NCBI RefSeq assembly: GCF_029633865.1
Contig: NC_079219.1
Span: 51,746,974 to 51,810,973, forward strand
Direction: 5' to 3'
From: Lampris incognitus
Taxonomy: Eukaryota > Chordata > Actinopteri > Lampriformes > Lampridae
Length of the DNA: 64,000 bases
In this document: piece after piece, positions 10,187-21,906 of the stretch
How positions within the stretch are numbered: the first letter of the stretch is position 1
How the letters are laid out: the number at the start of each line of letters is the position of its first letter
Notes under the pieces: model-generated
Told to the model about the DNA's origin: nothing
Database searches by the model: none
What the model saw: only the letters and a program-made list of their open reading frames with translations
Position numbers and translations under genes: made by a program

Positions 10187-13100
10187 TCTGTGAGATGCTG
10201 CTAAGGGTCCTGAACTCCTGTTGCGCCTGCCTGTTTGGAGGGACAGCAGAGAAGCCTAATTTTAACCATTCTTATACCGTGAAATGTCTCCATATCGATA
10301 TCATGGCACACTGTTGCACCGGCAGTTACAAGTTCACCATGGATCTGATAACCACAGGGGTCCATTCCAGTCTGACAAGTACTTTACTGCCACCTAGTGG
10401 CAAATCGCAGGCTGTGCGCCATACTTCACCTACTGTAGTTTGTTTTCTCAGTTACGTAACGCTTCTGTCAGTGTAAGGCCAAATTTTCCCCTCACAATAA
10501 GCCAGGTAAAAAAAATACAAAAGAAAAAAAAATCTCAAAGGGCTCACAAGCTGTAAAATAACTTGTTACCAAACCACACAAATTGTACAAACAACTTGAG
10601 CAGAGGCCAGACCATAAACAGAAATCAACCATGAGTCTTACTAATGTAAAAGTTTATTTCAAATACTGACAGAAAAATCCTCAACTACTCCCACACATCT
10701 GAAACATTCTTAGTATTCCTGTACTTTCTAAAGTCTTAAAATCATTCCTGTGCTCTCCAAACAGTCATTTTATTTATCATGTAAACCCTATTTTTTTTTC
10801 TCTTGGAAGCAAGGGTGCCTGTGATATCCCTGCAGTTATCTTGGGCCAGGAAAAAAAAAACTAACTACACAAAAAGAGAATTATAAAAGAAATATCCTTT
10901 ACTATTATATGCAAAACAAGAAAACATAAAAGGTAAAAGCAGCAAAATGTACTTCAGAGCACACAGCCTCTTTTTTTATACATTCTGGCACGTTTATCAT
11001 ATTTGAACGCGAGACAAACTGTCATGGTATTTGAACATACCCTTATATCCCTCTTATTGAACTGCCCTGTGGAGAGCAAAACAGTGACATGAAGTAGCAT
11101 TCAAGAACGCCTGTCCACTGTTACTTTGACAACCAAGTTTTGCACCGTTAAAAAAAGCTTTACATCTTAAAGACAAAGTGAAATAGTATTCAGTGTATCT
11201 TGTTTCCGTAAGGTGACGAGTTCCCAGGTAAAACGGGATATTAGGGCGGGACAAAATGTAGGGAGGGACATGAATTGATGCTTCAGGATTTGATTCGTTG
11301 ATGCAAAATTTAATATTTTCCAATATTATTGGTTGGAATGTTGCTCGCCCACCTGCTTGGACTTGGTGACACAATCGCAAAAACTTGGCTGTTTTAGAGT
11401 AACATGAGATGATTAGATTTTGATGTAAAATGAGTAAAAAAAACTGAATTTGTGATTTATTTATTTTTTTTGGCATAAGTTGTTGAATTGGTGCATGACT
11501 GGGGAAATGAGCTGAATGTGACCCGACACTGTCATGCAAGCTAGATTGCTTAAACAAGCACACCCATGGAGGAAGTGCGTAGAAGAATCATGGAGGACAG
11601 GCGTTCTTTACAGGGCATTGTCTTTAAGAATTGTCATTGACTAAATCAGCAGCATTTACACATAAATCCATATGGTACAGAGTCAGAGCGTCACCCATAC
11701 ACATAGATAAGAGTTTGCGTAGTGTTAACTGAGAGGAGGGAGGGGAAATTGAACCGGAGAGAAATACCTCAGGACATGGAGATAGTGACACGCAGGTGAG
11801 AACCAACACAAAAAACGAATCCCTTCTCTGTTAAAGTCTATTTACAATGGCTGGAACAGAGAGAAGCAGTGCATTCATATGACTATTAACAAGCACGCTA
11901 AAAATCTTCCAGCCAGTCACTGCGATTTGACACGTTTCGTTAGTCTTAGCGAGCAAGACGTGAGTTGAGAATGTGATGGTGTGCACACCCTATCATCTAG
12001 CCTGAAAGGTTGAAAGTGTGCGTTTGTGACCGTTCCCTGAAGCAGCGTTACATACCAGGAGTCTGTCACTCAGAGATCACTAGTGTTTGACTCAAAGTGG
12101 ACTGCGCACAATCAAAATCTGTAAATTCATTGAGCGGCACTTCCTGTCTCAAAGGCTGAACCACGCAAACAGGTGTGGGGGTGAGCAGGGAGCACACGCT
12201 TGAACTTTGACCTCTCCCAATGTCATACAATCTTTCTCTAAATTTGCCAAGTGTTGGATTGAGTGCATCCTGCAAGTGCCTTGTGTCCCACTTTTAGTCT
12301 GGGGCGACGAGCTCAGGAGCTGGGGTGACACCTGAGGTTATCGGATTGCCTGCTGTTTACCCCACAACACCACTGAGATCACAGATGAATGTGTTTAGCA
12401 TGTCAATATTGGAGGATGACACCTGGTTAAGCAGGGCACTACGCAGGCCCTTATTTGATCTGAAAAAGACTGGAGGAAACATAAGTCTAGAGGACAGCTA
12501 GTTTAATAGAGGAACTCTATCTGCTAAGTTTCTATTACTTGAATTAATCTTTTGCAACATCTGAGAGTGAAAAATCCAAGTCTGGTTGTGACATATCTTG
12601 AAATTGAAAGGAAAGGCTAACAGGCCAACCAGGAGCAAACCAAACAGCAAAATATAAATTTGGAAATAAATTTCCAAAAACATTTTTTGAATATTATTTA
12701 CAGAAGCATACACACTATGCATGGTGCCTGAATCCCCAACAACTCCTTTAGGCTTGACGTAAACACATTTCTCGGTGCAATTTAACTGCCACTGAACAGA
12801 GATTTAACACGGCAGTTGGCATAGTTCCTGGCCTTCAGAAAAATGATACAGGGATATATCTGCGGCCGTGTACAGGGGCGTGCGGATGTGGATTGTCAGG
12901 ACAGCAAAAGGAATGGGAAGGAAGGAAGTGTGACCATGGACATTCCAGGCCTCCGAGTGGTTGTCTTTTAGCTACTTCCTGTCACTCAACAGACCCCCCC
13001 CTCTCCCCCAACTTGTAAAAAAAAAAACAATTGTATTAACGTTCATTTTTTCTTAAATCTTACAATCATGCAATGTATTGGGAGAGAGAAAGAAGCAAAA

Positions 13101-13936
13101 GAGAGTTGGATACTAGAGTTGTGAGTAGAGAGGAGAAAGGTGCAGTTTTCAGATCTTGTTTGGCTGGGCTGCAGCAGATGACGCCAGGATTTGTTCAAGA
13201 GATGAGCAAGAGAGAAGGATAACAGGAAGCCGAAGTTCATTTTCAGTGAACCCTTTCGTAAGATGTTGCAGCCGCCCATCACAGATTTGGTGTGCAAGCA
13301 ATTATCTCTCACAAAAGGGAAAAAAAAATCTAACCCGCCCCAACAAACATGAGGAACACAGAGAACACACAATGTGATCATGCCTTCAGAATTCCCTTAA
13401 ACACACATGTGCGTGTGCGCAGACACACACACCACACACACACGCACACACATTAATTTGGTGTCATATAGGATGCAAAAAGACTTACTGTCCAGAATAC
13501 AAAGTGCATTAACTCACCCCACTCGACCCCTTGCCTGACGAAGCACACCTACTGTGACGCATCGTGGAACACCGAAAACCCAAGACATAAGGGACAATGA
13601 GGAGCCGAGCGTGCAGAGAAAAAGGAACAGAGCTGCTCGTGGGCAGAAGGTCGAGAAGGCTGCCATCACAAGGGCAACAAAACCTGTCCTTCCCGCCCTA
13701 CCCCATCCACATCCAAGCATACAGAGTTTAACCTATACAACTCTGCCTGATGTATTAAAGCAAAGTGGTGTCGAGGGATGGAGAGGGAAGCATTGGTGTG
13801 TGAGAGAGAGGAGGAGTGGGGTGGGGGGGTATCTAGGGGGAGACAGGTGTGAGTGGGGGTACGATCGCTGGGAGCCCCAGGTTGGGGTGTTGACGGGGTG
13901 GGGGGGTGGGTGTATAGGGGTTTTCTGATATGGAGG
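10187..13936. other. Interval between the Penelope-like element and the ensa stop codon
   Basis: No coding exon is recognised. Because ensa is transcribed leftwards, part of this AT-rich interval may be ensa 3' UTR. A minus-strand AATAAA (TTTATT on +) sits near 10654, but the transcript end cannot be fixed from sequence. A dispersed repeat occupies about 11155-11545, with a related copy at 25250-25590. Short CA tracts lie at 13420-13450. Confidence 0.5.
11155..11545. repeat. Dispersed repeat, copy 1 of an unidentified family
   Basis: This segment aligns by eye with 25250-25590 in the same orientation. Shared landmarks are TATCTTG(T/C)TTCCGTAA, GGGACAAAA, TTTGGCATAA near the right end, and GGGGAAATGAGCT. 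Divergence is high (many substitutions and indels), so both copies are old. No ORF with known domains lies in either copy. Confidence 0.6.
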
Positions 13937-15750
13937 CTAGCCGGCTAGCTTGCTGGTCACCAAGGAGGACTTCCTCTGCGGCAGGTCCTGTGGGGTGGGA
14001 ATGTGATCCCCGGTCACCAAGTTCTTGTCGGGCCCTGCCACAGGCAGCTGCTTGTTCTTCATCTTGGCCTTGGCCATGTTGTAGTCACCCGAGTCAAAGT
14101 ACTTTTGCTGGGGTGGGAAGAGAGGCAGGCGACACTCACTGCTTAAGAGATAATGCATTCTCAGCTCTTTTTAAATGAAAGAAAAACACTTGATAACATC
14201 AAATGAAAACAAAGCACCACACCCAGTTCTCTGTTTTCTTGTGGTTTTCTTTTGGCAATGTTAACTGAAACATGAAAAAATTCAAAACACTTTTAAAAGA
14301 ATAATCACTTTAATAGGGAATGTATAATTCATATTCACCAAAGTTTTAAATATCTTATAACTTAAAACTACGCCTACGAAATCAACTGGTTGATCTGTCA
14401 GCTTCCAGGTGTAGTAAAACCTTTAATGTTCTATTTTGTTATTGATACGTTTAACTTTAAGAATATTATCCTTAACTTTTAAGCATCTGGTCAATGCTCA
14501 TGTTCAGGGAAATTAGCAGAGTGACAAAGAAATGGGTTTTGGGGCTCTTGCTTGGAGACCCCTTAATATTACATACTGCTGACAGAGGAGTCAAGTCTGT
14601 TGTTCTGCTTGCAAGGACCTCCCCCATCTGTCCACCTACCCCTTTCTGTAGCCTCTTCATAAGGAAGTCAGAGCCTCCAGGCTTTTGGCCCAGGCTGGGG
14701 TACTTGGCCTTCAGCTTGGCCTCCTCAGCTTTCACTGGGTTAGCGTTCTTCTCCTGGGCATCCTGGGAAGAGAAGAACACACAAATCAAAACAAACAAAC
14801 ACTCTTCATTCCCATTAGAAGCACTCCTTTAAAGTGTCTGTCTGTATATTTAAAGTGGAAGTTGACACAACTTTTTGCTTTAACTTATTATGAAGTAAAT
14901 GTTGATAGCATAGTGTAATGGCTATAGAATAATGAAACCATGGGGAGTTTAGACTGGTTCTCTACAATTCTCGCTTTCATCATGCAATTCTGTCTGCCAC
15001 TGGGCACGATTTTTCCCAGCAAATCGATTTACGGCACTTCGATTTAACCACCCAGTAACGGGCTACGCAATGGCGGAACAACCGAACCAACTGTGGAAAC
15101 TCTACCTGGCAAATGAAAAAAAGCACAGTTGATGGAGGAGGCAAAAAGGCGAAGAGGGAGAGGGATTGAAGATGAGACAAAACAAGAGTGAACCTCGGAC
15201 AGGCATTCACTTGACGGAGAGAGCTCCGGGACTTGAGAGGGTTCCAAGCCGACTTTCAGTAGGCGTTATTTCTACTTGATCAATAAGTAACACAACCTGC
15301 CTTATTATTAATACTACCGGATGTTTTACTCTCTGTCTTTATCATAGCACTGAGATCAGGGTTTCTAGTTCAAATTGGGATTCTTACGGCTGTTTCTTGC
15401 TTTGGACAATAGCCCGGCTGCTAATAAACGGAAAGCGATCCGGTTGTCTTTGCAACAGCGGCACAATCAATAAACACTTGGAAAAGATAGAGGAGGGGAA
15501 AGTTCAAAAGTTGTCTACTTCCACTTTAAGATACGGTAAACTATCAATCCCATAAAGAATTTGAATCATGTGGCAGCAAGCGGATTCAAAAACAGAGCGA
15601 TAATGTGGACTTAAAAAGTGCAAGAGGCAAAAACAAAAAAACAACAATATAATAACACAGCTACTTTACATAATATACACTGTATAGATTACTCTTTTCA
15701 AAAATAGTGTCCCTTCCTATCCACGTAATGAACAAACAGGGCATCAGTAT

Positions 15751-15785
<35 letters not shown>

Positions 15786-18700
15786 AATTAATAATCAAAC
15801 ATCCTACCCACTAGTTATGGCACATCAATAACAGTTAAGAAATGTAACAAGGGGGGAAAAAAGAAAAAAATTCCAAAGTACAGCTGACTATAGACAGAGC
15901 TGTTGCACAATTAGTCAATATGGCCAATGCCAGAAGTCCAATTTAAACAGCCGGTTTTTGTTTTGTTTTTTTGGTAAGTAGTTTTCTGCTGCATGGCCAC
16001 TGCAAAAAACACTTCAGCAGCTATAGATAAAAAACTAAGGTAGAAACACTCTATTTAGCCAAGTATATTTGTACAAACACTTGGAATTTGTCCTCTGCAT
16101 TTAACAAATCATTATGAGCAGTGGACAGCCATTTCTCTGGCACCCGGAGACCAGCTCCAGATCTAGAGCCAGTGCCTTGGTCAACAGCAAGGGCAGGAGT
16201 TTGACCATGTCCCTAACCTGCATGTCTCTTTGGTGTGGAGGAAGCCGGACCACCCGGTAAAAACCCACATGAACACAGGGGGAGCATGCAAACGCCACAC
16301 AGAAAGGCCCAGGTGACCCCTGGCGGGTTTGAACCCAGGACCTTCCTGCTGTGAGGTAATAGAACATTAGAGCATTTATCTTTTCAAAAAATCTTTGGTA
16401 AGTGCACTTGATAAGCTCCTCTGCAAAGTCAGCTAAAAAAACAGTGATGACACCTGGGAGTTGAGGTTGCTACATAAGTGCATGAATCACAGCCTGCATG
16501 TTCTCCTACCGCAATCTCTCTCAACGCCTTCGTGGCAGTGAGGAACCAATTCACTCAGAAGACAAGGCTTGGGGAAAAAAATGGATTGAGTTTTTGGTAA
16601 TGGTAAAGTGGCACAAACTAGCAAATCCGTTAGCACAAATCAATTGACTTTAACTATTACCCTTGCGGAACATACTGAACTACAACTATGAAGATATAGC
16701 AAAGGCTTTGACAATCAGATCAGTTCCTCTGCTCCGCGGTGGAAACCTGGCAGCGTCTTTTCAGCATGAGCAGAGAACAGTTTTATGTTCATGGCTAGAT
16801 CACTAGGTCTGGATTCTGTCCCACTAAGCTAATGAAGACATAACAACCTTGGCTTTTCTGTTTACTATAGAACGAATGACAGTTGGGTTTCCATGAATAG
16901 CTTCTTTTTCAGTAAATCTCAAGATCAATTCCATTTTTCTGTACAAATGCATATATTGATTTCATATGTGGGGCGGCACAGTGGTGCAGTGGTTAGCGCG
17001 GTCGCCTCACAGCAAGAAGGTCCTGGGTTCGAGCCCCGGGGTAGTCCAACCTTGGTGGGTCATCCCGGGTCGTTCTCTGTGTGGAGTTTGCATGTTCTTC
17101 CTGTGTCTGTTTCCTCCGGGGGCCCCGGTTTCCTCCCACAGTCCAAAGACATGCAAGTCAAGTGAATGGGCCGTACTAAATTGTCCCTAGAAATGAATTG
17201 TGTGTGTGCGTCGACCCTGTGATGGCCTGGCAACCTGTCCAGGGTGTCTCCCCGCCTGCCCGCCCAGTGACTGCTGAAATAGGCTCCAGCATTCCCGCAA
17301 CCCTAAGAGCAGGATAAGCGGTTAAGATAATGGATGGATGGATGGATTTATTTTTCTCATTGTGTGACTACTTGGTAAAACATAGCATATTTGTAATATT
17401 CCACAATTGAAATAAACAGATGAATTTACTTCCATTATCTTTTATCAATACAGTAACAAACAGAAGAGATGTGCCAACTGAAAGGTCACGTTTCCCGGCA
17501 TTGCGAAGAACCAGCAAGTAAAGAAACAAAAGTGCGCCTTGAGAACATAAAAAGCTGCCCTCATTCACAAATAAATAATAAAGACTTCAACCGAAATGCT
17601 CCTGCTATGGGTAATGGCAATGTGCACAGAATTCCTCAGACAAAAAACAACAACAAACAAAAAAAACCATTTTGCTGTATATTAGAATCAAAAACAGCTT
17701 TCATACAAAACTAACACTTTCTGTGGAATAAATTAATGGAGAAAATACAAATAATAGTCTACAATGAAATTATGGAAATGCATGGAAGTGCAACATAGCA
17801 AATGTGCTTAGCTGATGAATGCTGGAATCTGTAAGTTTTTGTGTAAGAAGGAGTTGGTCTACATGCCCCGGTGTAAGTGTGCTCCGCCGTGCGGTAACTA
17901 TATCCCCTGCACATGAGACATGAGCTGCCAGTCATCAGTAATAAACTGCGCAGTTATGGTAACACAAGATTCTGCACCAACGGATGTCCACGCATCGCAT
18001 GTTATTGCTATCCCACCTGCTTTCTCAATGATTCCATGACTTTGGTTTTGGTTTCACTGTAGAGTGTGGGTATCGCTGTATCGGTGAAAAAACGTCAAGA
18101 TGGGATGTTATAGCTCGGCTCCAAAGTGTGCAGCATAGCATGAAAGCCCTGGTACTCAGCGACTGAGTAGGGGCGCATATCGTTGGCAATAAAAGCTGCA
18201 ATCGACTATGTGATTCATTTCACCCTTTCTGAGTTGGGTGGAAGCTTTGATATCACTTGTTCAATGGTTGGCAACAACTACAACCGACTGTTTTTCCTCC
18301 AACGCTGGGTGGAAACATGAAATATGGTTTCTCATATTTGTTGTGTTCCCAAAATATTTTTAGTTAGACACAACTTGCATCCAGTGCAGCTCTTGACCAG
18401 GTCCCTTTTCCCTTCAACTTCACAGAAGCCAAAATGCTTCTATACGCTGGCTTTTAAGCCAGAGGATGCCGGTCGGATTGTATCCAACTTCGGCTGCTCG
18501 CGCTCAGCCATCCTCACCAAAACTGAAGGAGTAGCCTAGCTTAGAATGTAAACACGATGCACATGTTTCACGTCCCATTACGTTTCACCATCCATTTGGT
18601 TCAGCAGCAGCAGCCATAAGGAGCATGCAGCCCTGTCAAGAACTGAGCTTTAAATTTCCTCCGATTATTGAGTTTTGTACATCGAGACAATCTTTTATGA

Positions 18701-21039
18701 CAGAATCTTGACGCATCTAAGAACCAATTCCCCCCCCCCCATCCCTACTAGACACTATCCCAGTTAAATTCCAAAGCTACAGCGTAAATGGCAGCAAGGA
18801 CTAGAATGTAAAATTATGGAAAAAGCTCGGTTGTGTTTGAGATTTCTAGCAGTTTTGTACACGTTGAAGAAAAGACAATAACAAACTGACCAAAAATTAT
18901 ATCACTTCATGCAAATGTATGCATGATTAGCGCAGCTATATGTTGTGCATTTACAACAAGATGGCTAGCAAGGAGACGTAAATAAATGTTAAGTTAGTTC
19001 ATTGATCCCTATGAGGAAATTAGTCCTCTGCATTTGACCCATCCTAACTACTCAGGAGCTAACTATTGGACCCATCCTGAGTCCTGACCACCTGACTCCA
19101 GTTCTGAGGTCAGTGCCTTGGTCATTGGCAGTAGTATTAACCTAACATGCATGTCTTTTGGTGTGGGGAAAACTGGAGCGCTTGGTAGAAACCCACGTGA
19201 AAATTGGGAGTACATGCATACACCACACAGAAAGGCCTGGGCAAGTTTGAGGACCAGGACCTTTTGCTGTGAGGAAACAGTACTAAATACTGAGCCACTG
19301 CGAGTACTCGTTAAAAGAAATGAATAGCTTTCACCAGCAGAGAAACACAAAACAATCATGTTACATAGTTGACAAATTGCAGGTGATAGAGCATCAACAG
19401 CTGGAGTGCAAAGAATTTGACTAGTTTGACCAGTGGCATAGGCCCACTGCAGAGGCCAAAGCCAATTTGGCACTTTAGTTTGCTCTAAAAACATATGCTT
19501 TTGGCCATACAACATAACACCAAGCTGAAATTATATTTCTAACAAATATGCTGGTGATTTAATGGCTTGGCTAGCTAAGAGGAACATGAAGCAGTGTTTA
19601 TGTATACAGTGCATGCATTTGTGTTATTGCCTAATAATATTAACAATGACACTAACAACAACCAAACTAGTCAGACACCTGTCATTGTAGTCTGTTAGAC
19701 AAGGTGAGGTAGCCAAAGGTAAACTGGGTCAGCAGTTTACTCCTCTTTTGCATTCATGGGGTCAGTAGCTCTTTAGAATATGGATCAATGACCTTATCAT
19801 TTATATGCCCAGGGAAGAAAAAATGCACATAGTGGTACAGCAATCACATTCCAACAGACATTGAGGTAATCCCTGCATGCATTCCTTGAGTATGAAGCAC
19901 AATACAGCTAGACTTGCTTCAACTATGCAGACAAGACAGGGTACTCCGAATGCAAAGCCTGCTGGGTCAGGGATAAAATGTGACTCAGGGCACAGAAGCC
20001 GATGAACAGATTCCCAATGGACTGTGTCTGTGTGTGTTTATGGGGGGGGGGGGGGATTGGGGGTGCCGATTCACTTGAAGCCCATGACGTGAAATGTATG
20101 GGCTGCTATAGCCTATTTGTGACCTTGTATGAAAACTGCAAATACCTCCAAAGATTGTCTGCTCCTTCTGGTCACTTTTCGAACGGTTATGCATCTTAAC
20201 AAGTCCAGGCATATCCCACATTTCACAAAAAACATTTCTGCTCTGGTCACAACGGTAAAGGTGTCTCATTTAAAACGTGCAAGATTCAGCTGTTCATTTT
20301 ACAACACACATTTCAGCCCCATGTTAATCTCTTTGGGGGTGACAGCAAACATCCCAGCTCACGCATATGGACCAACAGGTTTGTCAACAGGAGCCTGAAC
20401 TCTAACCCCTCAAATTACGTCGCAGGCAATCGGCAGCCTTTCAAAACTTGAAAGTGTGCAGTTTGCGGACATGCGGTGGACGAGGACGAATAGGCCAGCA
20501 GCGGCGACTGATCGACGAATTACGAAATGAAATCTTAACTTGTAGGTGCATGGGCTGAGCAAGAGTCAAGGTGTTTGTTTGAGACACAACAGGGCATTTC
20601 ACAAGGGAAAACCAGTGATTACCGCTCTCGCTGCGAGGGTACGTGGAAATGCGGAAGCATTAGCACACTGCAGTTGTTGTCGGGATAGACCAATGAGGCC
20701 CAACCTGATGAGGGCTCGCGGGCCAATGACAGAAGCCAAGGCAATGGCGACAACAAAGTGACACCCGTAGCAACACGTTACTTAATGTGCTAATTCACAC
20801 GACTAAGGGTTCTTTTATCTCACGGGACGTTTAAATGGGATCCACCTAGTCCACGTTACAGTCTTCCATGTCTAAACGCATCACAGATTGCAAACACCTG
20901 ACTTGCTAGCTTGCGTTAGCCACTTCTAGCCATGCTCAGTGGCTACGCAAAAACATCAAGACAGACATCCAAAACTTACTTGTTTTTCGTCTTCGTAGTC
21001 CATCTGAGTCTCCGCGTCCAGGTTTTCTGAAGACATCAT
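13937..21039 (-). CDS. ensa: Endosulfine alpha (ENSA/ARPP19 family), 3 exons, 117 aa
   Basis: When phosphorylated by Greatwall kinase (MASTL), Ensa binds and inhibits PP2A-B55, sustaining CDK1 phosphorylation at mitotic entry. Coding exons on the minus strand: 21039-20980 (20 codons), 14762-14640 (41 codons) and 14107-13937 (56 codons plus TAG). Both introns are GT-AG and phase 0. Exon 2 encodes [20 protein letters not shown] and FLMKRLQKG. Exon 3 opens with [15 protein letters not shown], the core Greatwall site FDSGDY (Ser67 from the first ATG). It ends [12 protein letters not shown], the C-terminal PKA-type site (Ser109). Two ATGs are adjacent (21039 and 21036), so the protein is 117 or 116 aa. 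Synteny with mcl1 and hormad1 and the Lys-Tyr-Pro-Ser repeat region favour ensa over arpp19. Intron 1 is 6.2 kb and repeat-bearing. No damage is seen. Confidence 0.93.
15753..15784. repeat. (AC)n microsatellite in ensa intron 1
   Basis: About 16 AC units. Confidence 0.95.
16101..16370 (-). repeat. Degenerate SINE-like repeat, minus orientation
   Basis: The reverse strand shows the order of the common fish tRNA-type repeat: a CTCACAGCAGGAAGGTCCTG-like block, a degenerate GGTTCAAACCC B box, then a GTGTGG..GTTTGCATGCTCCCCC block and an ACATGCAGGTTAGGG block. A related copy is at 19000-19300. Confidence 0.55.
16970..17346 (+). mobile_element. tRNA-type SINE, near full length, in ensa intron 1
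   Basis: It starts GGGGCGGCACAGTGGTGCAG and has a good internal B box (GGTTCGAGCCC at about 17027-17037). It continues through the conserved body (GTGTGGAGTTTGCATGTTCT, CCTCCCACAGTCCAAAGACA, CTGTCCAGGGTGTCTCCCC) and ends in an (ATGG)n tail at 17330-17346. Family members recur in pieces at 7923-8275, 46739-47112 and 47170-47466. Confidence 0.75.
17815..18540 (-). pseudogene. hAT-family transposase remnant (ZBED-like), minus strand, in ensa intron 1
   Basis: Reading the minus strand from about 18290 to 18000 in broken frames gives [31 protein letters not shown] and [19 protein letters not shown]. This is the characteristic 'D-M-x-P-[FY]-S-V-x-E-x-x-G-F' block of hAT transposases and domesticated ZBED proteins. 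No open frame of useful length remains. Terminal repeats were not identified, so boundaries are approximate. Confidence 0.6.
19000..19300 (-). repeat. Degenerate SINE-like repeat, minus orientation
   Basis: It carries fish repeat landmarks: GGAAATTAGTCCTCTGCATT-like, GTCAGTGCCTTGGTCA and TGCATGTCTTTTGGTGTGG. It ends in a diverged CTCACAGCAAAAGGTCCTGG-type head on the reverse strand. Similar to 16101-16370. Confidence 0.5.
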
Positions 21040-21906
21040 GCGGGTCGGGCGGACAGATAAGATACCCTATATGTCAGAACACGCCAGGGAATGAATACGC
21101 GACGCTCTGCCCCCGTACCTGCGATAAATCCAATCCTCCTTAAATGAACACGACTGCTCCTCAACAAAAAAATGGCGTAACGATTGGTGACATCATCTCT
21201 AAGGCGGTCCCGCTTGTGATGGACAAATACAGTAACCAATGTCGAAGCAGAATAGCCTCGCTTACGCATCACTACAGCCAATAAGGTATCAGTATTAGTG
21301 TAAATACTGTGATTGACAGTCTTTCGTCCAATGATTTTTTTAAAGCGATAAGACCGAGGGGGACGACACTAATACAGACTAGGTAATCAACGCAAAGTAA
21401 ATATGTGTAATGTGACAATAAAAACACCAGAAAAATAAACAAGTCCGTCTATATAGTGAACACAGTATAAAGAGAGGTTCGGTATTCCTATCTTTGATTT
21501 TTTTTTTCATGGCAGCAACGCCAGGCCAATTGCTGCCCTTTGATTGGGCACGTGTCAATTTAACGTACGTTCTAGTATGTCAATCAAACGGTCAGCGGGA
21601 AAGATGTTGCCCAGTTAGCAGAGTTCGCTCCCGCTCACTGAAATTGAAGTCCCTTCCTCGACGACATAATTGATATAAAGCTTGGCATTAACAGTAAGTA
21701 AACACGAATATCTTGCTAGGCCGCGACGGTTGACTAGCATGACACCAACATGAGCTAAGAGCAAGCAAGTGATATTGCCACAGAGCTACCCAAATCATAT
21801 ATTTTTTCAGCTAGCTTAATGATTATAGCTTTTTATTAATGGGCTTCGGCTTTTACTTAAATTACAGCCTGAGTGTGTTGTGCATCCGCTGTTTTTCAGC
21901 ACGGTC
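21040..21906. promoter_or_regulatory. Head-to-head ensa/hormad1 promoter interval
   Basis: Only 867 bp separate the ensa ATG (minus) from the hormad1 ATG (plus), so both promoters must lie here unless there are upstream non-coding exons. CCAAT boxes occur at 21236-21240, 21278-21282 and 21328-21332, with reverse ATTGG at 21183-21187 and 21543-21547. A CACGTG E-box is at 21549-21554. The three forward CCAAT and first ATTGG are spaced 42-53 bp apart in an NF-Y-like cluster near ensa. The E-box lies on the hormad1 side. Motifs are seen; function is inferred. Confidence 0.6.
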
